From: Acinetobacter brisouioides
Lineage (GTDB): Bacteria; Pseudomonadota; Gammaproteobacteria; Pseudomonadales; Moraxellaceae
Direction of reading: 5' to 3'
DNA length: 64,000 nucleotides
NCBI RefSeq assembly: GCF_004331075.1
Contig: NZ_SJNX01000001.1
Coordinates: 62,001-126,000 of the forward strand
The notes below the pieces were generated by a model that saw only the letters and a program-made list of their open reading frames with translations, did no database searches and was not told where the DNA came from. The position numbers were made by a program, and so were the translations under genes. Shown in pieces: positions 28,801-37,906 of this stretch. How positions within the stretch are numbered: position 1 is the first letter of the stretch; each line of letters starts with the position of its first letter.

Positions 28801-28965
28801 CCCTGCACCAGGAAACTGTGTCGTCACCTGAATGACGGGATAATCAACTTCAGGCAATGCCGAAATAGAAAGGCTTCGATAAGCCAATAGACCACTTAAG
28901 ATCACCGCAATCATCATAAGCATTGTGGCGATGGGTCTTTCAATAAATATGCGAGATGGATTCAT
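25798..28965 (-). CDS. mdtB: RND multidrug efflux permease, MdtB-like, with Ser/Thr insertion
   Basis: The 1055-aa permease opens MNPSRIFIERPIATMLMMIA and has the intact proton-relay helix ATGFVIDDAIVVVENIQRHIE. It would pair with the next gene's product as in MdtB-MdtC. Residues 776-809 (bases 26539-26640) are 33 Ser/Thr and one Ala. They are inserted between YLKA and MVPLSNL, where AcrB and MdtB have only a short turn in the periplasmic docking region. The codons are a mixture of Thr and Ser triplets, giving a microsatellite-like DNA stretch. The rest of the family sequence is undisturbed, so the protein should still fold. Confidence 0.9.
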   Translation of the reverse strand: MNPSRIFIERPIATMLMMIAVILSGLLAYRSLSISALPEVDYPVIQVTTQFPGAGPEVMTSGVTAPLERQLGQMAGLNQMYSTSSGGASVITLKFNLDTSLDVAEQEVQAAINTADSLLPSDLPNKPTYKKVNPADTPILTLAATSDTLPLTKVQDLINTRVALKLSQISGVGLVSLAGGQQQAVRIRANPTVLASHGLTLADVNTVINAANVNGSKGGFDGPERSVTIDANDQLQTADEYSNLILKYENGQALYLHDVATIEQAPQDEYQQAWANGQPAIIINIQRQPGTNVVSIADTIKAKLPELQAGLPASIKISTLSDRTDTIRASISDVQFELILAIALVVMVSFLFLRTFATTLIPSLAVPLSIVGTFGVMYLSGFSINNLTLMALTIATGFVIDDAIVVVENIQRHIENGEKPLIAALKGSQEIGFTIISLTISLIAVLIPLLFMGDVIGRLFREFSITLAVSILVSMFVSLTLTPMLSAYLLKHIPEEKHNKLAQGFGRGFDKLLKVYEKCLLWVLDHQPLTLCVAILSLVVTAALYLWIPKGFFPAQDTGKIQGITLASQDVSYSEMVKRQQAMATELQKDPAVDSIASIVGVDAANNTSLNMGRLQISLKDFGERDKADVVIARLKERAAKIAGIQLYAIKSQDLNVDDQVTPSQYQLTLDTSIQSDLENWAPQFVEALKDRPEFKDINSNLQNRAKVAYVQINRDEASRYGLTASDIDTALYNAFGQHLISTIYTQANQYRVVLEVPPEYKQDLSAFSHIYLKASTSSSSSTSTTTSTTTSTTSSTSSTTTSSTASSTMVPLSNLINVTEKDGYLSYARRDQTPAATISFNLAEGYSIEQARQAIDDVKQKIQMPDTINLQYQGSLEAFSSSSQNTLWLILAAVITMYIVLGILYESWIHPITVLSTLPSAAIGALLALKLTGTEFSLIALIGIILLIGIVKKNAIMLIDFALDEKRQGKSAHDAIYQACLLRFRPILMTTCAALLGAVPLMLASGSGAELRQPLGLVIVGGLIFSQFLTLFTTPVIYLAFEKLTQRKKSGAVS

Positions 28966-28968
28966 AAT

Positions 28969-30156
28969 TTATCTAGGGGAATGTCTGCCTTTGTTTGGTG
29001 CGGAATCTAAAATGCTGGTATCGACTTTCTGAGCCGTCACGATATTCACTTTAGAGCCATTGCCTAGCGAATCCACACCCGTCGTTACAACTTTCTGACC
29101 TGTTTTGACCCCAGTGAGAATCGCAGTTTTACCATCTTCGGTTTGTGGGCCAACTTTCACCATCACTTTATGTGCAACCGATTTTTGGTCAATCACAAAG
29201 ACATATTGCCCTGCTGTACTGGTTTGTATCGCTGCACTTGGCACAACAATCGCGTTATTCAACTCGCCTGTTTGCAATGTGACATTCACAAACTGGTTCG
29301 GAAACAGTTTGTTATCATCATTATTAAAAGTAGCTTTGAGTTTGACTGTCCCTGTAGTCGAGTCGATTTCGTTACTAATGACTCGCACTTCGCCTTCTGC
29401 CAGCATCGTTTTGCCTTGCTGGTCATAGGCTTTCACCATGAGCTTTCCACCATTACGAATCGGTTGAACCACGTCATAGAGTTTGGTTTGCGGAATGCTA
29501 AACACCACCGCAATTGGCTTGGTTTGAGTAATGGTTGCAATTGCAGTAGTTGCATCTGTACTGACCAAGTTACCCACATCAATATTACGAATGCCGATAT
29601 AGCCTGAAATTGGCGCAACGATCCGCCCATACTCGATATTAAGTTTGGCCGATGCAATTTGCCCCAAATCAGCTTTAATTGCCCCTTCATATTGCGCTGC
29701 AGTTGCAATTTGAGTGTCTAAATCCTGCTTGGCAATCGAGTCTTGTGCATACAAACGCTGATAACGTGCCAACGTCAGTTTGGCATTGTTCAACTGTGCC
29801 TGATTTTCTGCGAGCTGACCTTGATACTGCTGCAAGGTCGCTTCATAAGAACGGGTATCGACTTTTGCCAGTAACTGACCTTTTTGTACATACTGACCTT
29901 CTTTAAAATATACTTCCTGCAAATGACCCTGTATCAGACTGGTCACAGAAACCGTTTGGCTTGCAGTCACTGTACCAAGTGCCGCTAAAATCACAGGAAC
30001 ATCGCTTTGGCTTGCTGTAGATACTTGCACTGACGTGGTATTTTTTGGTGGACCGTTTCTTTTTTGGTTATTTTTATTTTTTACAAAAAAATAGGCGACT
30101 GCACCAATCACCAATATCAACAGGCAGACCAATATCAAGAGTTTTTTGCGTTGCAT
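28969..30156 (-). CDS. mdtA: RND periplasmic adaptor, MdtA-like
   Basis: The preferred start at 30156 gives 395 aa, MQRKKLLILVCLLILVIGAV, with an N-terminal membrane anchor; the upstream GTG/TTG-type extension adds only 12 residues. The HlyD-type order is seen: lipoyl-half VTSLIQGHLQEVYFKEGQYV, a coiled-coil hairpin (GQLAENQAQLNNAKLTLARY), then RIVAPISGYIGIRNIDVGN and the barrel domain. It links the inner-membrane permeases to the outer-membrane channel. It is the first gene of the four-gene operon, with three bases between its stop and the next start. Confidence 0.9.
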   Translation of the reverse strand: MQRKKLLILVCLLILVIGAVAYFFVKNKNNQKRNGPPKNTTSVQVSTASQSDVPVILAALGTVTASQTVSVTSLIQGHLQEVYFKEGQYVQKGQLLAKVDTRSYEATLQQYQGQLAENQAQLNNAKLTLARYQRLYAQDSIAKQDLDTQIATAAQYEGAIKADLGQIASAKLNIEYGRIVAPISGYIGIRNIDVGNLVSTDATTAIATITQTKPIAVVFSIPQTKLYDVVQPIRNGGKLMVKAYDQQGKTMLAEGEVRVISNEIDSTTGTVKLKATFNNDDNKLFPNQFVNVTLQTGELNNAIVVPSAAIQTSTAGQYVFVIDQKSVAHKVMVKVGPQTEDGKTAILTGVKTGQKVVTTGVDSLGNGSKVNIVTAQKVDTSILDSAPNKGRHSPR

Positions 30157-30832
30157 ATGACACTCAGCTTGAAATTTAAAAATTAGTGACACAAAAAATT
30201 GAATCAGGTTGTACGATTTTCATAGATTTGAATTGGGACATATAAAGCTTCTTGGCTTAAGCAATATATACGGTCTGCTTCAAGGAAGCTTCAACAAACC
30301 TGAATGAGGATCATATCTCATTTGAGTGATTCAAAAACATATATAACAATTATTTACAGGGTGTGACTATGCACTAGAAATATGAACCAAGAATGTAGAA
30401 TAATTTTTGATTTACAACAATATTCTGTAGGATGGTTGATACTTCCTAGCTGCTCAATATGAATTTCTACCGAAATATGGTGTATTTTTTATCAGTGATG
30501 TGAATTTAGGATATTGAGTTCTCTGATCAATTATGTTTTATTAAATGCTGCTTGATTATAGGGTCACCCCCTGTATCAGCAAACGCCAAGGACTGGTGTT
30601 GATTTAAATCAGAAAGTATTCTTTATCAGGGATTCTTTTGACAGGCAAGCCCAAATCTATCCGATTTGGTTATTATGGAATAATGTTTGCCCTCTCTCCC
30701 AACAGATGGAATTGTCTTTTCTCTTTCTAGATCAAAAACCAAACTCTTGCATGTGAATACGCCCAAGTTGGTATGCTTTATGCTTATCTACAATGGGGCT
30801 TTTATATTTTCGTTTTGCGTAGGTTTTTATTC
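30157..30832. other. Divergent intergenic region between mdtA and gabP
   Basis: No gene is visible in about 675 bp. A partly paired segment, AAGCTTCTTG near 30246 and CAAGGAAGCTT near 30281, may form a hairpin in the mdtA leader. The region must contain the efflux operon and gabP promoters, but no operator was recognised. Confidence 0.35.
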
Positions 30833-32233
30833 ATGGCACATAACAATCAAGCCAATCTCTCTCAAGGATTAAAAAACCGCCATGTCACCATGCTATCTAT
30901 TGCAGGTGCTATTGGAGCTGGTTTATTTGTTGGTTCTGGACATGCCATTGCTTCGGCAGGTCCAGCCGTTATTCTCTCCTATTTTATGGCTGGAACACTG
31001 GTCGTTTTAGTGATGCGTATGCTTGCTGAAATGGCGGTATCACAACCTGACAGTGGTTCATTTTCTACTTATGCTGACCGTTCGATTGGTAAATGGGCTG
31101 GATTTACTATTGGCTGGTTGTACTGGTGGTTTTGGGTATTGGTCATTCCATTTGAAGCCAATGCCGCAGCTGCCATTATTAACTCTTGGATTCCAGGTGC
31201 GCCAGTTTGGTTACTCTCCTTCCTGATCACCGCAGCGCTGACTGTTACCAACCTGTTTAGTGTAAAAAATTACGGTGAATTTGAGTTCTGGCTTGCAACA
31301 ATCAAAGTTGGCTCAATCATTGTCTTTATTGTGCTTGGCTGTGCAGCAATTTTTGGTTTCTCGCCAGCACCTGAAGTGAATGGTGTCAAACACTTATGGG
31401 ATCAAGGCGGGTTTATGCCAAATGGTTTTGGCACAGTAATCGCGGCCTTATTAACCACCATGTTCTCTTTCATGGGTTCTGAAATTGTCACCATTGCAGC
31501 CAGTGAATCAAAAGATCCTGAGCGTCAAATTACCAAAGCAACCAACTCTGTGATTTGGCGTATTGGTCTATTCTATCTGGTATCTATTTTCATTGTCGTG
31601 AGCTTGGTTTCTTGGAATGATCCTCGCTTGGCAGAAATGGGGTCATATCAAACTGTATTACAAGTTTTGCATATTCCTCATGCCAAACTGATTGTTGATA
31701 TTGTGGTGTTAACTGCGGTGACAAGCTGCCTAAACTCTGCTTTATATACGGCATCTCGTATGTTGTATTCTTTAGGCAAACGTGGTGATGCACCAGCAAT
31801 TACCCGTCAAGTCAACAAAAGCCACACACCCGTGTATGCAGTATTGATGTCAACGGCGATTGCTTTCATTTGTACTTTCGCTAACTATGCTGCACCAAAA
31901 GCGGTCTTTAGCTTCCTGCTGGACAGCTCTGGTGCAATTGCACTGTTGGTGTACTTGGTGATTGCTTGCTCTCAACTCAGAATGCGTAAAAGATTAATTG
32001 CCGAGGGTAAACCTCTCAGCATGAAAATGTGGTGTTTCCCATACCTGACTTGGGCCGTAATTGTGTTTATTATTGCAGCGCTTGGTATTATGGCTTTCGA
32101 TCCAAACCATGTGCATGAAATTACTTCAACGGCAATATTAAGTATTTTGGTGGTGATTTCAGGTCTGATTGTGACCAAACGTCGTCGTCAAAACAGTTTA
32201 AATGTGGGTCTTTCCTCAGCTGAAAGCAATTAA
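30833..32233 (+). CDS. gabP: GABA (4-aminobutyrate) permease
   Basis: With the start at 30833 (MAHNNQANLSQGLKNRHVTM) the protein is 466 aa, the length of E. coli GabP. Long stretches are close to it: GLKNRHVTMLSIAGAIGAGL, FTIGWLYWWFWVLVIPFEAN, SVKNYGEFEFWLA, TMFSFMGSEIVTIAASES and SCLNSALYTASRMLYSLGKR. It is a 12-helix APC-family proton symporter in the inner membrane. An AGG in GTAGGT precedes the ATG by about nine bases; the 20-codon upstream extension is not family-like. No gabD or gabT is adjacent. Confidence 0.9.
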   Translation: MAHNNQANLSQGLKNRHVTMLSIAGAIGAGLFVGSGHAIASAGPAVILSYFMAGTLVVLVMRMLAEMAVSQPDSGSFSTYADRSIGKWAGFTIGWLYWWFWVLVIPFEANAAAAIINSWIPGAPVWLLSFLITAALTVTNLFSVKNYGEFEFWLATIKVGSIIVFIVLGCAAIFGFSPAPEVNGVKHLWDQGGFMPNGFGTVIAALLTTMFSFMGSEIVTIAASESKDPERQITKATNSVIWRIGLFYLVSIFIVVSLVSWNDPRLAEMGSYQTVLQVLHIPHAKLIVDIVVLTAVTSCLNSALYTASRMLYSLGKRGDAPAITRQVNKSHTPVYAVLMSTAIAFICTFANYAAPKAVFSFLLDSSGAIALLVYLVIACSQLRMRKRLIAEGKPLSMKMWCFPYLTWAVIVFIIAALGIMAFDPNHVHEITSTAILSILVVISGLIVTKRRRQNSLNVGLSSAESN

Positions 32234-32254
32234 CCCTTAATTCTAGATGTACTC

Positions 32255-32297
32255 AATGCCAGTCAATTAAGAAATTGACTGGCATTTTCTTTTTTTG
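32255..32297 (+). terminator. Intrinsic terminator after gabP
   Basis: AATGCCAGTCAATT pairs perfectly with AATTGACTGGCATT around AAGA, followed by TTCTTTTTTT. It lies 22 bp past the gabP stop. Confidence 0.92.
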
Positions 32298-33003
32298 GAG
32301 GTGCATATAGAAAGAATATGACATTCCTTGAATAAGCAACAATTTAGACAAACATCAAAATAAAACTTTATTTTCAATAGAATTCGTATATCAACTTGCT
32401 ATACAGATTCTATACCAGAACGAATTGTATGATGTTTCATATTGACAAAGCGCTGATCATTAATCAATAAGCAATTGATAAAACATAATAAAACAAACAT
32501 AAAGATGTTTATTTAAATTTTAAGAGATAGTGTATCGCTGTAACTGTCGGCATGTTGATTTACCTAAATGGCTGTGCAGCAATTCTCTTTAATTATCTCA
32601 ACCCCTTCTTTTATTCTAAATTATTCAAAAAAATTAACCTCTTATTTTGATTAAAAAATGGAATAAAATTCTCTGATAAGATTTTTTATAAACTTATAAA
32701 TCACCCGTTAAAAGAAGAATTCAGGACATAAAAATAGCATTGGATAACCATGCACTAAAACATTGAAATTATTTGAAAAATCAACTTAAATTAGGCTTAT
32801 TTCATCAGTTCATTTTTTGAATATTGGCTAATAAGCCACGACAACTGCCATAAAGTACTTCATAAAACGAGAACGTAAATGCTCAATTAATGTAGATTTT
32901 TTACTTGATCATTCACTGTTTCTACCAAATCATGTCTCGATAGCAATTATTTTTCTATTCATTTTTTATATCGAACTCAGATTAATATAGATCAGTCTTT
33001 ATT
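32298..33003. other. AT-rich intergenic region after gabP
   Basis: About 700 bp between the gabP terminator and the end of a convergent LysR gene. No gene, RNA or strong repeat was recognised. Confidence 0.35.
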
Positions 33004-33942
33004 TTAAATCGAATGATTGTCCGTTCTTACATTCTCAAACAGTAATTGATCAATACATTTTTCTAAATATCCCTGTAAATAATCAATAAAGTACGCCACC
33101 CTTGGAGAATGTTGTAGCCGATCCAAGTACACAGCATACACATCTGCGGGAGCGGTATTATATTCTGTTAAAATCTGCACCAAGCGACCACTTTTCAAGT
33201 ATTTAGCAACTTCCCATTCTGCACGCATTAAAATCCCATGCCCCTCAAGCGCCCAATTGAGCGCCACTGCACCATCATTCGTGCTCAACTTGCCATGTAC
33301 TTTAATGGTTTCAAGCTGCTCTGCTCGATTAAAACGCCAATTCCCATATGCCGTATCATTTTGCCGCAGCACAATACACTGATGTTGGGTTAAATCATGC
33401 GGAACTTGCGGTACACCATTTTTCTTTAAATAAATCGGTGAAGCACAAAGTAAGCGCCGATGTGCAATCAGTTTCTTGGCAATGATCCGCGAGTCTGGCA
33501 ATTCACCAAATCGAATCACCACATCAACTGCATCATCAGGCAAAGTAACTGGACGATCACTCAAATGTAGCTGAACTTCAACATCTTGATAAATTTTGGC
33601 AAACTGGCTAATGGCAGGTGCAATATAGGATCGACCAAACCCTAAAGGCGCATTAATTCGTAGCAAACCTTTGGGTGCAATACGACTACTGGCAACCAGC
33701 CGTTCCATATCATCAATCTCATTCAGAATCCGCAGTGCATTTTCATAATAAATTTCACCCTCGTGGGTCAGGCTAATACGGCGTGTTGTACGATTCAGCA
33801 AACGCACGCCCAAACGTTGTTCAAGCTGAGTCAAACGCCGTGAAACCGCAGGCGGGGTCAGATTCAGCTCACGCGCGGTAGCAACGAGACTGCCTTGTCT
33901 TATTAGTAAACAAAAAAAACCTAATTCAGTATCCGTACTCAT
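33004..33942 (-). CDS. LysR-type regulator divergent from the tartrate genes
   Basis: The 312-aa protein has an N-terminal winged helix-turn-helix (GSLVATARELNLTPPAVSRR, LGVRLLNRTTRRISLT) and a substrate-binding domain from about residue 90 (GLLRINAPLGFGRSYIAPAI). It is transcribed away from the MFS-ttdA-ttdB cluster with a 209-bp shared promoter region, the classic arrangement for a LysR activator of the neighbouring catabolic operon, comparable to TtdR of E. coli. The inducer is presumably tartrate or a related hydroxy acid; this is inference from position. Confidence 0.85.
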   Translation of the reverse strand: MSTDTELGFFCLLIRQGSLVATARELNLTPPAVSRRLTQLEQRLGVRLLNRTTRRISLTHEGEIYYENALRILNEIDDMERLVASSRIAPKGLLRINAPLGFGRSYIAPAISQFAKIYQDVEVQLHLSDRPVTLPDDAVDVVIRFGELPDSRIIAKKLIAHRRLLCASPIYLKKNGVPQVPHDLTQHQCIVLRQNDTAYGNWRFNRAEQLETIKVHGKLSTNDGAVALNWALEGHGILMRAEWEVAKYLKSGRLVQILTEYNTAPADVYAVYLDRLQHSPRVAYFIDYLQGYLEKCIDQLLFENVRTDNHSI

Positions 33943-34151
33943 GATTATTCAGTTTTTTGCAATAGTGATTTAACTTTAGCGCGATTTTTCTATTTTTCAA
34001 AGCCGCTACTATGGCTTCAGGTTACCTCTTTGTACGTATCACAACAATAACGGTCACATAAGGAATGTGACTTTGTGCAAAGAAACCATTAGCCAGATTC
34101 GATCAATGTGTATCGATTGGTAATCGTTAGGAAAAATGGAGAATGCCCCTC

Positions 34152-35456
34152 ATGGACATGGATTTAGAGAAACGGGTGCTACGCAAAATTACGTGGCGAA
34201 TTGTGCCGTTTATCATGCTGTTATATCTGATTGCCTATATTGACCGCGTCAATATTGGTTTTGCTGCACTCACCATGAAACAAGACCTCGGCTTTAGTGC
34301 CTCAGTGTTGGGTTTTGGTGCAGGTATTTTTTTCGTGGGTTATTTCTTGTTTGAAGTCCCTTCCAACATTATTTTGCATAAAGTTGGCGCTCGTCTCTGG
34401 ATTGCCCGCGTGATGTTGACATGGGGGCTGATTGCAGGCGGTATGGCGTTTGTACATAGCTCGACCAGTTTTTATGTCATGCGCTTCTTGCTCGGCGTGG
34501 CTGAAGCCGGGTTTTTCCCAGGCATTATTTTGTATTTAAGCTACTGGTTTCCTGTGCGCTACCGCGCTGGTGTTATTGCCTTATTTATGGCAGCAGCCCC
34601 GATTGCAACCGCGATTGGCTCGCCGATTTCCGCAGCATTACTCGAAATGCACGGTTTTATGAATTTGGCTGGCTGGCAATGGATGTTCTTAATTGAAGCT
34701 GTCCCTGCGCTGATTCTAGGTGTAGTGGTGTTTTTCTACATGACCGATCGCCCAGAAAAAGCCACATGGTTAGCTGCTGATGAAAAAGACTGGCTGATTC
34801 AAACCATGCAGCAAGAACATCAGAAAAAACAAACTAACGAACACCACAGCATGATTCGTGGCTTAACCAACCCCAAAGTGCTTGCACTTGCCTGTGTGTA
34901 TTTTGGAACTTCAGCAGGGTTATACACCCTCGGGATTTGGGCACCGCAAATTATTAAGGAATTGGGCGTATCGGCAATGACTGTCGGTTTTCTAAATGCC
35001 ATTCCCCCGATTCTTTCTGTTATTGCCATGATTTTATGGTCACGTCACTCTGACCGTACAGGTGAGCGTATATGGCATGTTGCCCTTGCCTGCCTAATTG
35101 CGGTTGCAGGGTTGGTAATTGCCACACAAACCCACAACGTGCTTGGACTCATTGCTGCACTGAGTGTTGTCAATATCGGTATTAGCTGCTCAAAACCACC
35201 GCTTTGGAGTATGCCAACCATGTTCCTGTCAGGTACAGCTGCAGCAACAGGCATCGCCGCTATCAACTCGATTGGTAACCTCGGTGGCTTTGCAGGCCCC
35301 GCCATGATTGGCTGGATTAAAGACCAGACAGGCAGTTTCAATGGTGGATTGTACTTTATTGCAGGATTACTAGTGCTCTCTACCGTACTCACGCTGATTT
35401 TAAGTGTAACCCAAAAAACTAAGGTCAATGACAGCAAGGCTTCAAACAAAGCCTAG
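34152..35456 (+). CDS. MFS anion:cation symporter, probable tartrate transporter
   Basis: With the ATG at 34152 the protein is 434 aa. A GGAGAA at 34138-34143 lies about ten bases before it, whereas it abuts the alternative ATG at 34143. Family motifs of the ACS group are present: RITWRIVPF-like KITWRIVPFIMLLYLIAYID, RVNIGFAALTM, RFLLGVAEAGFFPGIILYLS and WMFLIEAVPALILG. It has 12 membrane helices and imports organic anions with a proton. It is the first gene of the ttd cluster, 35 bp before ttdA. E. coli uses the unrelated TtdT antiporter in the same place. Confidence 0.85.
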   Translation: MDMDLEKRVLRKITWRIVPFIMLLYLIAYIDRVNIGFAALTMKQDLGFSASVLGFGAGIFFVGYFLFEVPSNIILHKVGARLWIARVMLTWGLIAGGMAFVHSSTSFYVMRFLLGVAEAGFFPGIILYLSYWFPVRYRAGVIALFMAAAPIATAIGSPISAALLEMHGFMNLAGWQWMFLIEAVPALILGVVVFFYMTDRPEKATWLAADEKDWLIQTMQQEHQKKQTNEHHSMIRGLTNPKVLALACVYFGTSAGLYTLGIWAPQIIKELGVSAMTVGFLNAIPPILSVIAMILWSRHSDRTGERIWHVALACLIAVAGLVIATQTHNVLGLIAALSVVNIGISCSKPPLWSMPTMFLSGTAAATGIAAINSIGNLGGFAGPAMIGWIKDQTGSFNGGLYFIAGLLVLSTVLTLILSVTQKTKVNDSKASNKA

Positions 35457-35491
35457 CAACCTATTTTTCAGATTTGTCAAAGGAGTATCAC

Positions 35492-36391
35492 ATGGACAAA
35501 CAACTTGCCATTCAGTCCCTTACGGACACCATGGCGAAATTCACTGCCTATATTGGTAAACGCTTACCAAAAGATGTCAACAAAAAACTGATTGAGCTAC
35601 GCACACTGGAAACCAATCCACTCGCCAAATCTATTTATGATTCGATGGATACCAACCAGCAAGCCGCAGACAAGCTTGATCGTCCAAGCTGCCAAGATAC
35701 AGGTGTAATTCAGTATTTTATTGAAGCAGGTGCACACTTCCCTCTTCTCGGTGAATTACAGGAAATTTTACAAGAAGCCACGGCGGAAGCGACTCGCAAA
35801 GGTCCTTTACGTCACAATGCAGTCGAAACCTTCGACGAAAAAAATACAGGCACCAACACAGGCACACAAATTCCGTGGCTGGACTGGCGTATTGTGCCAG
35901 AAGCCGACACCTGTACCATTGATGTCTACATGGCAGGAGGCGGTTGTACTCTTCCAGGTGCAGCTAAAGTCCTCATGCCAGGACAAGGCTATGAAGGTGT
36001 TGCAGAATTTGTGATGGATGTGATTACCGAACGCGGTGTAAATGCCTGTCCACCACTCTTGGTTGGTGTTGGCGTATCGACTTCGGTGGAAACCGCAGCA
36101 CGTTTATCTAAACTGGCAATTATGCGCCCAGTCGATTCAAAAAGTGACAATCCACGCGCCGCATTGATGGAAGACTTATTGGAACAAGGTCTCAATGAAA
36201 TTGGCATTGGACCACAAGGCTTAACAGGCAACAACAGTGTCATGGGAGTCAATATTGAATCCTCTGCTCGCCATCCATCTACAATTGGGGTTGCGGTCAA
36301 TACAGGCTGTTGGGCACATCGTCGTGGCAAAATCCGCATTCAACCTGACATGTCTTATGAAATCCTGTCGCACGAAGGAGTTGTTCTATGA
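35492..36391 (+). CDS. ttdA: L(+)-tartrate dehydratase alpha subunit
   Basis: The 299-aa protein is close to E. coli TtdA (303 aa). Shared blocks include [67 protein letters not shown] and [20 protein letters not shown]. The three Cys (CQDTG, GGGCT, TGCWA) fit ligands of the [4Fe-4S] cluster of class I fumarase-type dehydratases. With TtdB it converts L-tartrate to oxaloacetate. AGGAG at 35481-35485 sets the ATG at 35492. Its TGA overlaps the ttdB ATG. Confidence 0.93.
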   Translation: MDKQLAIQSLTDTMAKFTAYIGKRLPKDVNKKLIELRTLETNPLAKSIYDSMDTNQQAADKLDRPSCQDTGVIQYFIEAGAHFPLLGELQEILQEATAEATRKGPLRHNAVETFDEKNTGTNTGTQIPWLDWRIVPEADTCTIDVYMAGGGCTLPGAAKVLMPGQGYEGVAEFVMDVITERGVNACPPLLVGVGVSTSVETAARLSKLAIMRPVDSKSDNPRAALMEDLLEQGLNEIGIGPQGLTGNNSVMGVNIESSARHPSTIGVAVNTGCWAHRRGKIRIQPDMSYEILSHEGVVL

Positions 36392-36996
36392 AAAAAATCC
36401 TAACTACGCCAATTCGTGATGAAGACTTAGCAGACCTAAAAGTTGGTGATGTAGTGTATTTAACAGGTCGTTTGGTGACCTGCCGTGACGTTGCGCATCG
36501 CCGCCTGATTGAACAAGGGCGCGAGCTACCTGTGAATTTGGAAGGTGGAGCAATCTTCCATGCAGGCCCAATCGTACGTAAAAAAACCGATGGTAATTTT
36601 GAAATGGTGTCGATTGGCCCTACAACCAGTATGCGTATGGAAAAATTCGAACGCGAATTTATTGCCAAAACTGGGGTGAAACTAATTGTGGGCAAAGGCG
36701 GCATGGGGCCTGAAACTGCTGCAGGCTGTCAGGAACATAAAGCCGTGCATGCGATTTTCCCAGGGGGCTGTGCCGTACTAGCTGCCACGTTAGTGGAAGA
36801 AATTGAAGGAGCTGAATGGCAAGATTTGGGTATGCCAGAAACATTGTGGATTAACCGAGTCAAAGTCTTTGGTCCACTGATCATTTCGATTGATACACAT
36901 GGCAATAACTTGATTCAAAACAATAAAACTGTATTCCAAGCCAAGAAACAGCCAATTCTGGACAGAATCTGTAAGCAACTTAGTTTTATTCAATAA
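36388..36996 (+). CDS. ttdB: L(+)-tartrate dehydratase beta subunit
   Basis: The 202-aa protein matches E. coli TtdB (201 aa) along its length: [64 protein letters not shown] and [17 protein letters not shown]. It is the swivelling beta domain that completes the active site with TtdA. The four-base ATGA overlap with ttdA indicates coupled translation. The oxaloacetate formed enters the citric acid cycle. Confidence 0.93.
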   Translation: MKKILTTPIRDEDLADLKVGDVVYLTGRLVTCRDVAHRRLIEQGRELPVNLEGGAIFHAGPIVRKKTDGNFEMVSIGPTTSMRMEKFEREFIAKTGVKLIVGKGGMGPETAAGCQEHKAVHAIFPGGCAVLAATLVEEIEGAEWQDLGMPETLWINRVKVFGPLIISIDTHGNNLIQNNKTVFQAKKQPILDRICKQLSFIQ

Positions 36997-37142
36997 TTCT
37001 TCCAATACAGGTATCTGCTGAAACGATTTGGCAGATACTTCCCCTCCTCTTTCCCTGCAAGATCAAGCCAAAAATCATCCTCGCGGACGATATGCTTTCC
37101 CAAATGTTCCACCTATATTACAACCTCACAATGTATTTGAAA

Positions 37143-37172
37143 ATTAACAATATTTTAAAAAATATTGTTAAT
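37143..37172. promoter_or_regulatory. 30-bp near-perfect palindrome downstream of ttdB
   Basis: ATTAACAATATTTT (37143-37156) and AAAATATTGTTAAT (37159-37172) are exact reverse complements around AA. No T-run follows directly, so an operator fits better than a terminator. No regulator gene is adjacent on this side; the gene it once controlled may be the remnant just downstream. Confidence 0.5.
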
Positions 37173-37267
37173 ATAAAAGGATGTCAGAGTATTTGTCATA
37201 AAAACCGGCAGTCACAGCGGTGAATTCAACGGTTTAGCGCAAATACACGTTTTTAGAGGTTAGGTGA

Positions 37268-37369
37268 CATGGTGTGGGAACATCACAAGCTGCAAGACTG
37301 GCTGCAAGTCTAATTTCAGGAAATACCCTAATTATTGACCCAAGCTCGTACCATTTTAATCAAACATAG
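37268..37369 (+). pseudogene. Possible C-terminal remnant of a FAD-dependent (DAO-type) oxidoreductase
   Basis: One frame reads HGVGTSQAARLAASLISGN followed by TLIIDPSSYHFNQT and a stop. This resembles the last helix and tail of D-amino-acid-oxidase-like FAD enzymes, where a G-H-G-x-G-rich FAD contact is followed by a leucine-rich helix and a 'IDP..Y.F' ending. A stop codon lies directly upstream and no start or body remains. Only 33 codons are visible, so this is a weak call. Confidence 0.35.
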
Positions 37370-37653
37370 TTCGATTGTATTTCAATAATGCGACCTTCAG
37401 AGATAAACACCTGATAAATCATCATTTCCAGTCTAAACGTATACACAAGTGCATGATGTATACGCCCACGCCGATCTCTAAAAGTACTCTGCGTAGGATT
37501 TGCCAACGGGCGCTGCATTTTATTTAAAAATTCGTTTTGTGTATCACCAATACGAACAATCGCACCCGATGGTGCATAAAAAGAATCAGTTCCCTCAATT
37601 GCAAAAGCTGAGCTGGATACACACAATAAGACAGCAGCGCATAATTTCTGCAT
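37360..37653 (-). CDS. Small secreted protein of unknown function
   Basis: This 97-aa protein has a signal peptide (MQKLCAAVLLCVSSSAFA) and a mature part of about 78 residues beginning IEGTDSFYAP. The pattern GAIVRIGDTQNEFLNKMQRP, then LVYTFRLEMMIYQVFISEGRI, resembles the beta-alpha arrangement of BamE/SmpA-like or DUF2845-like small periplasmic proteins ('vrvGdt..evl..lG.P'), but the match is too weak to name. No Cys lipobox is seen. It stands alone between the tartrate cluster and a LysR gene. Confidence 0.65.
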   Translation of the reverse strand: MQKLCAAVLLCVSSSAFAIEGTDSFYAPSGAIVRIGDTQNEFLNKMQRPLANPTQSTFRDRRGRIHHALVYTFRLEMMIYQVFISEGRIIEIQSNYV

Positions 37654-37906
37654 TCACTATTTCCCCAATAAAATATTTTTTATATCTTAAAAATAAATAG
37701 ATTAGAAGTATACCAATCTTAATTCCAAGCAATAAACAGCTAAAAGTTGCCAGTTCTCCACCATGCAATAAATTGATAAAGCTTTATCAATAAAATACAC
37801 ATTCAGATTTATAATACTCAAAAGCAAAGAAATCGATTCTAGTATGACGTGAGAAATTTTATGGTGCTTTCTTTAAGAATTATGCATTTTTAACTCTTAA
37901 TAAAAC

